NCBI RefSeq assembly: GCF_002288925.2
Contig: NW_022098066.1
Location: 81,853,665 to 81,917,664 of the forward strand
Source of the DNA: Delphinapterus leucas
Taxonomy: Eukaryota; Chordata; Mammalia; Artiodactyla; Monodontidae
Reading direction: 5' to 3'
DNA: 64,000 bases
Positions within the stretch are counted from its first letter, which is position 1; each line of letters opens with the position of its first letter. A program made the position numbers and the translations under genes. Below are positions 24,701 through 35,625 of the stretch, one piece after another. The notes under the pieces are model-generated. The model saw nothing but the letters and a program-made list of their open reading frames with translations, searched no databases and had not been told where the DNA came from.

Positions 24701-27700
24701 GTTAATTTATTTTCTTTTTTTAAAAATTATTAAAAAATTTTTTTTTAATTCTTTTTTTTTTGGCTGTTTTGGGTCTTTGTTGCTGCATGCAGGCTTTCTC
24801 TAGTTGTAGCAAGGGGGGCTACTCTTCATTGCGGTGCACGGGCTTCTCACTGCTGTGACTTCTCTTGTTGCAGAGCACAGGCACTAGGTACACAGGCTCA
24901 GTAGTCGTGGCTTGCAGGCTATAGAGCACAGGCTCAGTAGTTGTGGCACACAGGCTTAGTTGCTTCTCAGCATGTGGGATCTTCCCGGACCAGGGATTGA
25001 ACCTGTGTTCCTTGCATGGGCAGGCAAGTTCTTAACCACTGTGCCACCGGGGAAGTCCAATTGTTAATTTATTTTCATGGAGATTTATAGCTTATATTTT
25101 TCAAGAGATTCTTCTATTGCCACTTGACCCATTTTGAGAAAGGGAAGTGGGTTTTTTTCCTCTAAAGTCTTTTTTGGCCTTGTTATTATATAAGTAAGAC
25201 ATGTTCACCACAAGTAAACTATAAAATATACATAAGCAAAAAGAATAAGATAAAAAGCACTATCATACTGACAACAGTTTGGTAATCAACTTAATGTGGC
25301 CATAACATTTTAGGTTTGAAAACTATACATGATATTATGTAATTTTCTTCTTTCCATGTATTAATATATCGAACTCATTTTATTTCAGTAGATACGCTTT
25401 CTTGGTTTTTTTTGTTTTTGTTTTTGTTTTTTTGTGGTACACGGGCCTCTCACTGTTGTGGCCCTTCCCGTTGCGGAGCACAGGCTCCGGACGCGCAGGC
25501 ACAGCGGCCATGGCTCACGGGCCCAGCCGCTCGGCGGCATGTGGGATCTTCCCGGACCAGGGCACGAACCTGTGTCCCCTGCATCGGCAGGCGGACTCTC
25601 AACCACTGCGCCACCAGGGAAGCCCGCTTTCTTGTTTTTAATGTTGTGTAATATGAATAGACAATTTATATGACCAGCTTCCTATGGTTGAACATCTGGA
25701 TTGCTTCCAAGCATTCACTATTTTAAACAACACATCAGTGACCATCCTTAAATCTTTAGCACATATTCAATTACTTCTTTAAAAAAAATTCCAGGAAATA
25801 GAAAAGCTACATCAGCCAGTTTGTACATTTCAAGGCTTGTGAAGCTTGGGGGTTTCAAGTACCAATCACTGGCCTTCTCCTCTCCACCGGGCTCTACCTG
25901 ATAGCAAACAGGCATACGGAATGATGGAGAGCAAGGGGCACACTTTACTATGACTCTCCGTAAGAGCTGAACTGCAGGGAACGGTCAGGCCTCCTACTTT
26001 CCATCCCAACTCTTGACCTAAGACCTTAGAAGAACACAGGTCTTCAGAACACACGCTGAGCTCTCTCACCCAACTCCTGCAAGGATGCCCACAAAGCTAT
26101 CTCTCACACACCTCGTAACTGACAGAATAGAGGATGCAAAAGAGCTTAGCAGGTCCTGAGCTGTCCCAACTGTGCTGACAATAGGAGGAGAAAGCAAAGA
26201 GGCCCTCACCAACTAGCAGCAAACAGGGTAGAGTATTGACTTTTGAGAAAATGCTAATAAAATATAATACAATCGGCTTTCCCTCACTAATCAGTTTAGC
26301 TAGTCTTGCCCCCTTGGGGAGGACTGAGTAAGGAGTGGGAAAAAGTGGCCAACTAATTTTCCCACTGCACTTCCTCAATAGAGAATGAGTGTTGGCAAAG
26401 GCAGGCGCCAGAACAAGAAGAATTTCTCCTGCCCCATTACGTTGATCAGCATGTTGTTCTCCCAGGCCATTTGACCTAACAACCAAACCCAAGGTCCACC
26501 AGGGACAGCACCAAGATTAGTGTGAGGCTAGTGGGAAACCCACCCTTGGCTCAAAATTTTAGAAGGTGCCAGAAAAACTGAGTAAGGTATATAATAGTTT
26601 CATACAGTCTTTGAAAAACTGAAATTTAATGCAAAAAATCTGTGGTGAACACAATATCAACATTTTTAATAAAGACAGGATCCGTCCCTGCACTTGCATA
26701 ACACTGCCTCACTCATCTCACTGTAATCCTGGCCCTGGTTCCAATAAAACTTTATTTATCAAAACAAGCCCCCAGCTCACAGGTCAAAGTTTGCCCTTTG
26801 ATTTTTTAAAATTTTGTCTTCAAATATTATTTATATTTTTGGCACCCCTTAAATTTTGTGCTGGGGTTAATTTCCTCAGTCTTCTCAACCCAGTTCCCTC
26901 CTTGTGAGGGATGTGACTCTCTGAGCGAAGTTCCATCTCTATAAGATTCCATATCTAAAACCCCTGTACGTCCTCCTGGAACCAGGGAAAAGGATCAGCC
27001 AGGTTTTATCACCAGAAGGCTCCAATGAATGCCCTGTTTTGGATTATCAAAAATTAATTCTCAAACCACACTGAACCCTAGGCTGAAATTCACTCCCTAT
27101 TCTGTTTCTCAAATTACTGTCAGCTCCGTTGTGCACTATGGCTCACTAGAAGAGTCCTTGCACAAGTATATTTATTCATTTCTCGCAATATTTGTAGAAA
27201 TAGTTTGTAGAAATATTCCAAATAATACCATGGTGGGACTGTAAAAATACCCCTTATTTGGATATGAATTCCCTCCAGTCTTTGCATGTAAGTCACGACG
27301 TATTCAATTCTCCTCCACTTGTAAATTAAAGTACAAAGTTCTTTCCTCCCTGATTTCATACTCTGCTCAGTCTCAGTGAAGGATCTTGTTCAGGTAGAAT
27401 TCCAATTGATGCCTTTGGCAGCACAAGTCCTCTTAGGGGCCCAGTTTCTACTTCTCCTCTCTGGTCATTCCTCAGTGAGGCACAGAACAGGAGCCCCCGA
27501 GGCAGTTCCAGAACCTTTTCCTCCAGGACCCTCCTCCTAGACTCTGCAGCCACTCTTCCTTATAGACTTGGAGGAACACAGCTTGGTCTGCGGCACCTTA
27601 GGTGCACAAGGCCTGTTGACCAAAGATCATGGAATGAAAGAGACAAGGTGAGAGAAAAGGTCCAGCGGAGCAACCAGGCCAGAGTGATCAGCTGTTTCTA

Positions 27701-30700
27701 TTTTGTCTTTCGAAGTCTTCAACCCTAGTTTTACAATGTTCCTGCTGCATACCTATCCCATGTCTCAGGTAACCCCCAAAGGAGTCAGGAACAAGTTGCT
27801 CAAATGTGGTGTATTAGGAATGATGTACAGCGCAGTTACACTGAACAGGCTGTGGTCCAGACGCTAGGGTCATGGCCGATCACACTTGTTTCGCCAAAAA
27901 GACTTAGGGCCTTAGCAATGGAAAGCATTTCTAGCTGTGCCGCCTTAGAAACAGAAAAAGTGGAAGAAAATCAAAAGTCAAAATGTTCTTTAAAAAGAAG
28001 AGCATTAAAGTGAACACCACAAATGGAAAATGTCCCCTAGGGGATGTGAAGAGGAACAAAAAGGTTTCTGCTCTGTCTCTGTTGGAGCAGAAAATGGCAG
28101 AACGGGGAGCCTGCAGAAAGTCCCTGGACCTTGGGAATGTGGCTGCACTGCTTTGATAGGCACCTGCAGCCTCAAGCACGGGAGGGGAGGAAAAGTTAGG
28201 CATCGCCCCCGCTTGGACCTCCTGGTACCAGCCCATGCTGAGGGGGCACTGCTGTCCCCTGACACGCTGAGAGTCAAAAGGGAAATCCCTTGACCCACAC
28301 TTGTCTGTCCTTTTCAGATCGATGCCTTGACAGAAGTGGTGGCTGCTGTGAAAGGGAAAATTGAAGTGTACCTGGATGGTGGCATCCGAACCGGCAATGA
28401 TGTGCTGAAAGCTCTGGCCCTCGGGGCTAAATGCGTTTTTCTGGGGAGACCCATCCTATGGGGTCTTGCCTACAAGGTGAGAGTGGCAAAGTGAAAACCA
28501 TCCGGAAGGTACCACGCTTCTCATTCGTTTCCATGCATTTCTGTGGTTTAACCCCCAAGTTTGGCCGTTTGTTGGAAGGTGCCACAGATTCTGAAGGACA
28601 GTGACTCCTCTCCAGCTCCACCATGCTTCCTCGGCAGCATGTTGCCCATTTTCAAGAGCTGTCACCCTACATTTTCCTCTTTGCTTTCCATTATCCCCAA
28701 CAAAGTTCTAATTTCACAGGTAGCCCCATCCTCCCCAGCACAGCTCTGAGCTCACCTAGAATTTATACTCAGCACATAGTCAGAATGTTCCTTCATGCCT
28801 CTTTTTGTCTCTCCTTTTCTCTCTCTCTCTCTCTGTCTTGGGAGCAGGGTGAACATGGTGTTGAGGAAGTTTTGAACATTTTAAAAAATGAATTCCACAC
28901 TTCCATGACCCTGACAGGTAAGTTTTTACAATTCTTTTCCTGATTCAGAACTGAAAACAGGCCGTCTAAAGAACAGGAGCAGTGGCCCTTCTAGCTCGCC
29001 TTTCCCAGACCGAGTGACGCCCAAAGGAAAGAACAGGGAGGAAATGTGCCAGACAAAGATTAAGCACGAACTCAAAATGTGATACATCTACTACAAAATC
29101 AAATGCAATTTCTGATTTGGGGAAAGAGGGTCCCGTTTTACTCTAGCCTGCTCAGATCCTATCAGGCTTGTCAGATGTGGTTCTGTGTGTCATCTTTTAA
29201 GTAATATTCATGGGCTGTGAAGAGTAGAGAAATTATGTCATAGGGGAAGCATGGAGGAGCTGGGGAGATAGAAACAAACAGGAGGACAGAACGGGGAGAA
29301 GGAGACGCATCATCCTGCATAACCACAGACAGCAAGACAAGCATGAATGTCTCGAAGTTACAGGCAGGCTATTTCAGTCAAAAATGAGATGACTGTAAAG
29401 CAGTGCTCATAAAAACATATGTGCTGGGCTTCCCTGGTGGTGCAGTGATTGAGAGTCCGCCTGCCGATGCAGGGGACGCGGGTTCGTGCCCCGGTCCGGG
29501 AAGATCCCACATGCCGCGGAGCGGCTGGGCCCGTGAGCCATGGCCGCTGAGCCTGCGCGTCCGGAGCCTGTGCTCCGCAACGGGAGAGGCCACAACAGTG
29601 AGAGGCCCGTGTACCGCAAAAACAAAACAAAACAAAACAAAATAACATATGTGTTTAGCAAAGCCTGGAATCCCAGAGAGTAAAATAGTGGCTCTCAACT
29701 AATGATGGTAACTTCTCTCTTCAGGGGCGTTTTGTTCGGGGGGGTCAGTTTATTTTTTTCTCATCGGCACAATGATACAGGGTGGGTACTGGAGGTATTT
29801 AGTGCTCAAAGACCAGAAATGCTAAGTATCCTAAAATGCTTGGAGCTGTCTCACAGAAAAGAATTGTCCCGCCCAAATGCCGATGGCCAATAGCTCTGTC
29901 TTCGACAGTCTGCTATAGATGGTAATCAATTGCAATGTGAGAGACAGACAAGACGACCCCCAATAAGACCTCCACCCACGCCTCAATTCTAAAATATGGT
30001 GATAACAGAAACCTCCTCCAGAAGTAAGGAAATAATGAATTGAGAGCTCTGAAGTGGAGTCAAGACTGCTTCCACGTCATTAACTTATTTCTGTAGATGA
30101 TGTGACTGAGCACCTGACATGTGCTAGGCACAAGGCAAGACGTCCAGGTCTTTTCAAGTCTGGTTTTGATCTGATATTTAGACAAGTATCTTGTACTCAG
30201 CGTCCAAGTTGCATGGTGTCCACTGGGGCTGCAGACTCACCCTTTTGGGCTTGAGTAGTACAAGCTAGAAAACTTAGATCGGCATTAATGCCAGCACCAG
30301 CCCCTTTCCACTTAGCAGTTTAAAAGAAAAAAAAGGGAACTGGATTAAGGAGTCAAGGACCGGGACTGTCCATCTTGGGCCAAAGCCTATGAAGATAAGG
30401 CAATAAATGACCCAAGTCGCTCCCTTGAGGGAGGGGAGAACACAAGTGTGAACAAATATCGTATTGGTGCGTTTTGCCCCTCGGGGGTGGGGGGGTTTGT
30501 GGGGAGAGGGATGGGAAGACCTATGGTTTCTGCAGATTCCAGGAGATTGAGGTGACTTCTCCTGCTCCCCCAAATATTTTCTCCTGTCCTTGTGAAATGA
30601 TATCTGAACTTCTTTAACAGAAGCCTATTGGGGGAATTCACAATAACAAAGCTTTTTTATTCCACCAAAGGTTTATATTTAACAACCATTGGGGGTGGAA

Positions 30701-32870
30701 ATGGTGGCTGGAAAATCTTTTTCTGAAATAGAGCATGGAGAGCACCCTTTTTTAAAGGGGGCAGGAAAAAAAGAAGGAAAAAACAGGATTATGAACACTT
30801 TTATGCCTGACTTTTTATATTTCTTTCCTTCTAATTGTTCTACAGTGAGAATGTATTGTTTTAAATGTATAGAAAAATTACTAATCAACAACCAAATGTG
30901 GGGCGGAGAGGAGGGTTTGGGGAGGAAGAGGAAGAATAGAAAACCTAGGCCGACGGCCATCCCTCGGCATCCTCTGTGTGTGTCGCTCCCCCAGGAAAGA
31001 CACCCCACAGTCTAGTCCCCGGGGAGAGGGGGTCTCAGCTGAAGGGGGCGCTGTGTTTTTGGTGGAACTCACTAAAGTGCGAAATCATGATGTGAAACCC
31101 CAGAGATTCTGTCACCCCTTAGCTTTTCCCTGCACACTGCATCTCAGATGCCTTAACACAAACCTGGCACCCAGGAGGTGATCAGTCAATATGACTACTC
31201 TTCCCTAATTCCCCTAGAAATGTGTGATATTCTCCCCTTATAACCCTGAGACATCACAGACCTGGGAGGAGAACACTATTTGCACTACGGTTGAAAGCAA
31301 AAGAAGTTTAAAATTAACGTTTTTCTAACTGTGAGACCAGTTGCTGAAATTATATTTATAGAAAGGGTAAAACTGTGATTTGTCTTAAAAAACAAAAATG
31401 TGCACATATAAATCATATCAGCACAAGCCTGCACACACCTTACTCAGTTCTCATCCCTTGTAAGGCGAGGGGGCTAAATCAGAAGAGTATATGAATCTTC
31501 TTCAGATTTATTGCTGGGAATTAACCACTTTGCTTTAATTTAGCCAAAGTTTTTAGTGTGAATATCCACATAATTTACAGTAATGAAAAAGCAGGAATAC
31601 ATTGTAATTATGCATTCACTCTTAAACTTTTACTGAACCTCTACCAAGAGTAAGGCAATGTCCCTGGTACCTTGTGGGACCCTGACCCATTCTGATGAGT
31701 TTACACTGATAAGTATAACAAGTACACAGATATCACCAGGGCTTAGATGTGGACAGATACTTCACATCTCAAAATGGAATCGCAACACTTTGATGCAACT
31801 ACTGAGACATTTTCCCATAATTTAAATATTTATTTCTACTACAATATATAAGCAGAGATTATATATTGGCATCTCTGTGCTCCTTGAGGAGGTCTGCCTG
31901 CTCTGACGCTGCACTATTCTGTCTGCCCTGTGGAAACCCAGAGCTCTCAAACTCATTGTCAGTTCTGACGAGAGCACCTCTGGCTCTGAATTCCTGCTTC
32001 TGCTGACTTAATTCATTTTACGGGTTATTTATGTATTGCACACCTGCTGTTTCTGTCCCTTATAATCCACGCGGGCATGAAGCTCAACCATTTCCTCCGC
32101 TTCCATTTTTGGGAAAAGACCCTCTCATTAGTTATACTTTTGTGAGTAATACAATTTGCTAGTTAGGTTTTGGGAGGTGACGGTACATACACCACAGATG
32201 GGGAAAGAACTTCAAGTGAGACGTTATACATCCTCTTATCACCAGTGATGTCTCACTGTCTTCTGCGCCTACAGTTCTCCAGCTCGTGTTCTCTCTTTTT
32301 CCCTTCTCTCTTGACATTTGTCTGGAGTCACTGTCTCCAATCCCTGTGTCTCATCTCAGCGACAGTCCCAGTTTTGCATTTTAATGAAGCTCCTCCACCG
32401 AAGACGGGTGTTGCGTTTTACAAAACTTTTTCTTAGAGGGCAGTTGTATGAAACACTCGCCCTATCTTGTCTGCTTTCCCTGAGTCATATGCCTCCGTGA
32501 CAGATACTTCCTGTGTCCTTATCACGATGGAGATAAAGGTCAAGTGTATCCACTGCACAGAAAGTGATTTTTCAAAAGGCCGAAATATGGTTTTTGCCAT
32601 GCCGTTTTGACATGGCTGTTTTAAAAGAAGACACAGGCACAGGCTCACGAAATAATTCCCAGTGCAATCAGAATTAGATGATTACATAACATTTAATCAG
32701 GGTGAGCACAAGGGTCAAGTCAAGCTTGTTCCCACTAGACCATCTCTTCCCCACAGTGGGGTAGGTGACTGGGGTTTTAGAGAAATGAGCTTTTTAACTA
32801 CATGGTTCTTTTAGGCTGCCGGTCGGTTGACGAGATCAGTCGGGACCTGATCCAGTTCTCCAGGATGTAG
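18603..32870 (+). CDS. HAO2: 2-hydroxyacid oxidase 2 (HAO2), full coding span of seven exons
   Basis: The seven exons (18603-18733, 20450-20601, 22315-22598, 23829-24038, 28318-28476, 28848-28917, 32815-32870) join to 1062 nt, coding 353 residues. HAO2 is an FMN-dependent peroxisomal enzyme that oxidises medium- and long-chain 2-hydroxy acids to 2-oxo acids with release of H2O2, mainly in liver and kidney. The protein is a TIM-barrel of the glycolate-oxidase family: IAPTGFHCL near residue 80 (FMN loop), WFQLYVHP at 126-133 with Tyr130, Asp158, Lys224 in PIILKGIL, the catalytic SNHGGRQLD motif with His248 and Arg251, and [10 protein letters not shown] at 279-288 (FMN phosphate loop). Residue 24 is Phe, as in human HAO2, where glycolate oxidase has Tyr. 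The C-terminal SRM is a PTS1-type peroxisome signal. Human HAO2 is 351 residues; the two extra residues fall near 171-189. All introns are GT-AG and no frame is broken, so the gene appears intact. Confidence 0.95.
19226..19561 (-). mobile_element. Non-autonomous hAT-type DNA transposon
   Basis: Ends are inverted repeats: CAGGGGTCAGTAAAG on the left and GTTTGCTGACCTCTG on the right. The body has 'agaacacagccatgctcag', 'ttgtccatggctgctttggc' and 'atttaccatctggcccttt', shared in opposite orientation with the copy at 63291-63505. The flanking 8-mers agree at only 5 of 8 bases, as expected for an old insertion. I am not sure of the library name. Confidence 0.7.
19625..19760 (-). mobile_element. 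MIR SINE, antisense
   Basis: Antisense MIR: 'actatactaggcacttc', 'atttcacagatgaagtaactg'. Confidence 0.65.
20450..20601 (+). CDS. HAO2: HAO2 coding exon 2 (residues 44-95)
   Basis: Acceptor CAG ends at 20449. The exon encodes [51 protein letters not shown] and ends in phase 1 before GTGTGA. It contains the IAPTGFH loop that contacts FMN. Confidence 0.96.
20602..22314 (+). other. HAO2: HAO2 intron after coding exon 2
   Basis: 1.7-kb intron with a purine-rich GGAGAA tract at about 21205-21255 and an antisense MIR at about 21715-21910. Nothing else recognised. Confidence 0.65.
21715..21910 (-). mobile_element. MIR SINE, antisense
   Basis: Antisense MIR: 'tgtatagtacctcacttc', 'caacaaccctataagagagg', 'ttacagataaagaaaatgag', 'cacacagctaagaagtgg'. 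Confidence 0.75.
22315..22598 (+). CDS. HAO2: HAO2 coding exon 3 (residues 95-189)
   Basis: Acceptor TTTGCAG ends at 22314. Encodes [19 protein letters not shown] through LGSPEK, ending in phase 0 before GTAGGA. Contains Tyr130 and Asp158 of the active site. The loop reads [15 protein letters not shown], where human HAO2 has LDTPVCGNRRHDIRN, and it carries two more residues than human before SPEK. Confidence 0.96.
22599..23828 (+). other. HAO2: HAO2 intron after coding exon 3
   Basis: 1.2-kb intron. The first ~150 bases resemble an L2/MIR3-type remnant ('tgttctgtgccaggcactag'). The remainder looks unique. Confidence 0.5.
23829..24038 (+). CDS. HAO2: HAO2 coding exon 4 (residues 190-259)
   Basis: Acceptor CCACAG ends at 23828 and donor GTAAGT starts at 24039; both phases are 0. 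Encodes [12 protein letters not shown] through [14 protein letters not shown], including Lys224, catalytic His248 and Arg251. Confidence 0.97.
24195..24372 (-). mobile_element. MIR SINE, antisense
   Basis: Antisense MIR: 'agtgtgtgccaggctat', 'acagatgaggatactagag', 'aagtaacttgtctg', 'cacacagtaagtg'. Confidence 0.75.
24715..25058 (-). mobile_element. Older, long CHR-type SINE, antisense
   Basis: Long CHR variant with repeated 'cacaggctcagtagt' monomers in its body, ending 'ccaccggggaagtcc'. An 18-bp target duplication AATTGTTAATTTATTTTC is intact at 24697-24714 and 25059-25076. Confidence 0.93.
25405..25624 (-). mobile_element. Young CHR-type SINE, antisense
   Basis: Antisense element with a (TTTTTG)n-type tail, GTGGTACACGGGCC and ending CCACCAGGGAAGCC. 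Target duplication GCTTTCTTG at 25396-25404 and 25626-25634. Confidence 0.94.
28318..28476 (+). CDS. HAO2: HAO2 coding exon 5 (residues 260-312)
   Basis: Acceptor TTTTCAG ends at 28317 and donor GTGAGA starts at 28477. Encodes [20 protein letters not shown] onward to [13 protein letters not shown], with the DGGIRTG loop for FMN phosphate. Human has ACK where this copy has AYK. Confidence 0.97.
28477..28847 (+). other. HAO2: HAO2 intron after coding exon 5
   Basis: 371-bp intron without recognised repeats; it ends in a long CT-rich pyrimidine tract (about 28803-28837) before the GCAG acceptor. Confidence 0.7.
28848..28917 (+). CDS. HAO2: HAO2 coding exon 6 (residues 313-336)
   Basis: Encodes [24 protein letters not shown] with the Gly codon split in phase 1 before donor GTAAGT. 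Human reads GEHGVKEVLNILTNEFHTSMALTG. Confidence 0.96.
29424..29643 (+). mobile_element. Young CHR-type SINE, full length
   Basis: Complete element with an (AAAAC)n tail. Target duplication AACATATGTG at 29414-29423 and 29644-29653. Confidence 0.95.
29686..29895 (+). mobile_element. MER5-like hAT DNA transposon remnant
   Basis: Begins 'agtggctctcaact' and contains 'gaattgtcccgcccaaatg', as in MER5-type hAT elements. Decayed; ends approximate. Confidence 0.5.
32815..32870 (+). CDS. HAO2: HAO2 final coding exon (residues 336-353, stop)
   Basis: Acceptor TTCTTTTAG ends at 32814. Encodes [18 protein letters not shown] and TAG; human ends CRSVAEINRNLVQFSRL. The terminal SRM fits the PTS1 consensus [SAC]-[KRH]-[LM]. 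Confidence 0.95.
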
Positions 32871-33155
32871 AGAAAGAGAGTGAAGGGACTGACTGCTGAG
32901 TTCGCCCACAGGAAGAAGACAAAATCTTAATAGGGTGTGTGATGCCATCCTGCCTCGGTCCCATCCTGTCCACAGGCTCATCCCCTGCACCCTCAACCAC
33001 TCCACCCCCAATCCCTCATATTCCTCAAATGTGCCGATGCTCTTCTTTGCCTCACTGCCTTGTATATGCTGTTCTCTTGCCTAAAATCCTCCTCTGAAAG
33101 AAGACTTCTGAAAAGGGCAGTTCAATAATGACTGAAGTAGCTAGTGGATTAAAAT
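32871..33155 (+). other. HAO2: Probable HAO2 3' UTR
   Basis: Follows the stop codon. No AATAAA is visible in the first 300 bases; the best candidate is ATTAAA at 33148-33153, so the transcript end is uncertain. Confidence 0.4.
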
Positions 33156-33255
33156 TTTTGAATATACTATGTTTCTATGAAACAGCTATGTAAATATGCA
33201 CTCTAGACAGAAGAGCTATACATATAAAATATTCCCCAACAAAAATTATACTCCT
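33110..33255 (+). repeat. Copy 1 of a diverged direct duplication
   Basis: Resembles 35472-35625 in the same orientation. The best-matching part is about 63 bases from 'gcactctagacagaagag' (33198) on, with only a handful of differences. May be an unnamed dispersed repeat or a local duplication. Confidence 0.75.
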
Positions 33256-33277
33256 ATCTGTAGATAATAGGGAAATA

Positions 33278-33470
33278 ATATAGTTAAAAGCATAGGCTTT
33301 GGAGTCATACAGACATAGGATTGACAGGACTGTGACTTGGGAAAGTTTTTTGATCTCTCTGTTCTTCCATGTCCTTGTCTATAAAATGGGGATTATACTA
33401 CCTAGCTCGCTAGGACGGGAGAAAGATTGAGATAATGTATGTAAAGTTCAGAGTTCTAGTGTGTTTAAGA
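33278..33470 (+). mobile_element. MIR SINE
   Basis: Sense MIR: 'aaagcataggctttggagtc', 'ctataaaatggggattatac', 'gagataatgtatgtaaag'. Confidence 0.75.
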
Positions 33471-33482
33471 AATAGCAGCTTT

Positions 33483-33824
33483 GGGACTTCCCTGGTGGCA
33501 CAGTGGTTAAGAATCCACCTGCCAACGCAGGGGACACAGGTTCGATCCCTGGTCCTGAAAGATCCCACATGCTGCAGAGCAACTAAGCCCGTGTGCCACA
33601 ACTACTGAGCCCGCGTGCCACAACTACTGAGCCCGCGTGCCACAACTGCTGAAGCCCGCAAGCCTAGAGCCCATGCTCCGCAGCAAGGGAAGCCACCACA
33701 ATAAGAAGCCTGCGCATGGCAATGAAGAGTAGCCCCCGCTCGCTGCAATTAGAGAAAGCTTGCGTGAAGCAACGAAGACCCATCACAGCCAATAAATAAA
33801 TAAATGTTCCTTTAAAAAAAAAAA
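33483..33824 (+). mobile_element. Older, long CHR-type SINE with internal tandem repeats
   Basis: Sense CHR element: GGGACTTCCCTGGTGGCACAG, GGTTCGATCCCTGG (perfect B box), then a ~22-bp unit repeated three times (33593-33614, 33615-33636, 33637-33659), and an (AATA)n/A tail. Imperfect target duplication AGCAGCTTT / AGTAGCTTT. Confidence 0.92.
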
Positions 33825-34080
33825 AGTAGCTTTTATTATTATTATTTGGCAAATTCCTATTCATCTTTCAAGACCTTGTTCAAACGTCACCTATTCTTAC
33901 CTGGCTACTTGTTAAGTGTTTCCTATTGTGTTTTGCACATTATACGATTACAATCCTTATTATAATGTGTTATGTTTATTTATTTGTATCTCACCACTAA
34001 TAGACTGGACATGGCTCTGAGCAAGAAACTATATACTTGGTACCGGGCTTGGCATATAGCAGCATCTCAATAAACGTTTG

Positions 34081-34150
34081 TGGGATGGACAGATGGATGG
34101 ATGGATAGGTGAATGGATGGATGGATGGATGGATGGGTGGGTGGATGGAC
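34081..34150. repeat. (GGAT)n microsatellite, interrupted
   Basis: Repeated GGAT/GGTG units following an old retroelement tail ('ggcatatagcagcatctc'). Confidence 0.9.
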
Positions 34151-35471
34151 TGAAGATACGTGGGTGAAAGGAGAGATGGAAAAATGAATAGATGCCCTAC
34201 CAGAGTAAAAATTCCCCAGACTAGTAGTCAGCAAAAATAGACTTCTAGAGCAGGGGCATCCAGCTGGATAAGATCTGACGCTTGAAGTCAACAAGAAAGT
34301 TAAGGATGAATTTCCAGTGCCCTAAATAAATAACTTCATAACTAGTTTCCCCATGTTCTCTCACTCCTTGTTACATTCTGTTCTCTATACAACAATCTGA
34401 TAGATTTATTAAGTACAAGCAAATCCTATACCTCACCTGTTTAAGGCCTTTCTGCGGCTTCCCATTCCACTCAGTATCAGTTCTACACTGATCGTCAGCT
34501 CTTCGGGGCACTGTAGGATCATGTTCTTGCAAATCCTTTATCACTCTCCCCTTCGTTCACTATGCCCCAGCCATAATGCCTCCTTTCTATTCCTTAAACA
34601 AGCCAAACTCTTTTTTGCCTCTAGACTGTCACCTTTACTATCCCCTCTACATAAAATGTCCTTCCCCAATCTCTTTCTATGATTGGCTCTTTCTAGAAAC
34701 TTAGATCTCAGTTTAAAAGCCACTGCCCCAATCAAGTGAGAGTTCCCTGACTGTCCTATCTAGAATAGGCTCTACTTCACTCATCGCATTACCCTGTTTT
34801 TTTTTTCCCCTCCCAGCACTTACTACAATTGGCAGTTAACTTATCCTTTGTTTGTTTATTGCTAATCTTCAGCTGCACAGCCACATTTATCAGTTGTGGT
34901 CACCTCTTCATTCCCAGCACATGGAACCATGCCCAACACCATGGAAGGCTTTCAGTAAATATTTGTTAAATGAATTAATCCAAAAAGACAAAGCTGGATC
35001 GAACTGCACTGCCACATATGGAGAAGTATAGAAGTCCCAGAGGGAAAACAGTGAGTTAGGACAGAGCCAAGCCGAACTGGTCACTACCTAAGCCAAAAGA
35101 CATGAAAAGTCTCCTATCATTCCTGGGTCGACACTTTGCTGCGTGAACTCACGCCATAGTACAGTTCCACTTTTGCCCAGCTTATCCCACATAACCAAGG
35201 TCAAGAGAACATTAGATAGCATGGGAAACACAGAGAACACAGTCCTGCAGCAGCCTCTCCGGTCATAACATTTAATGCTATAGCCATCTGCCTAACCCAA
35301 ATGTATGGACTATATGCCACCTACATATTTATAAAGAGAAAATAAACTATGGTGGTATTAGACAGTCCTGTTTGCCTATACTGGGGTGTATTCAGAACCC
35401 AGAATACAGGGGAAGTGAACACCCAGACTTCCAAATAATCAGCTCCTTTGATTCTTCTCTAAATAAATGAT

Positions 35472-35625
35472 CTTTAAAGGGAAGATCAGTAATGACTTAA
35501 ATAGCTATATTTTTTTACATTCTCTATATCTCTGTGAGATAACTATGGAAATTTGCACTCTGGACAGAAGAGCTATCCATATAAAATATTCCCCAACAAA
35601 AATCATATTCCCTATCTATGAGACA
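35472..35625 (+). repeat. Copy 2 of a diverged direct duplication
   Basis: Matches 33110-33255; shared core 'agctatccatataaaat' (copy 1 'agctatacatataaaat') and 'attccccaacaaaaat'. Confidence 0.75.

Larger units (their letters stand above)
24039..28317 (+). other. HAO2: HAO2 intron after coding exon 4 (4.3 kb, longest)
   Basis: Carries an antisense MIR at 24195-24372, two antisense CHR SINEs (24715-25058 and 25405-25625) and a fragment near 26735-26805 related to the hAT-type elements ('ccaataaaactttatttatc'). From 26810 to 28317 I see no recognisable element or gene. Confidence 0.6.
28918..32814 (+). other. HAO2: HAO2 last intron (3.9 kb)
   Basis: Holds a young SINE at 29424-29643 and a MER5-like element at about 29686-29895. 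About 30000-32814 has no clear repeat or gene apart from a possible L2-like fragment near 31625-31700. Open frames on both strands at 30270-31080 lack relatives. Confidence 0.55.

Noticed and set aside
33593..33659. CRISPR-like repeat array
   Set aside because: The three 22-bp units are adjacent without spacers and lie inside a SINE in a mammalian genome.
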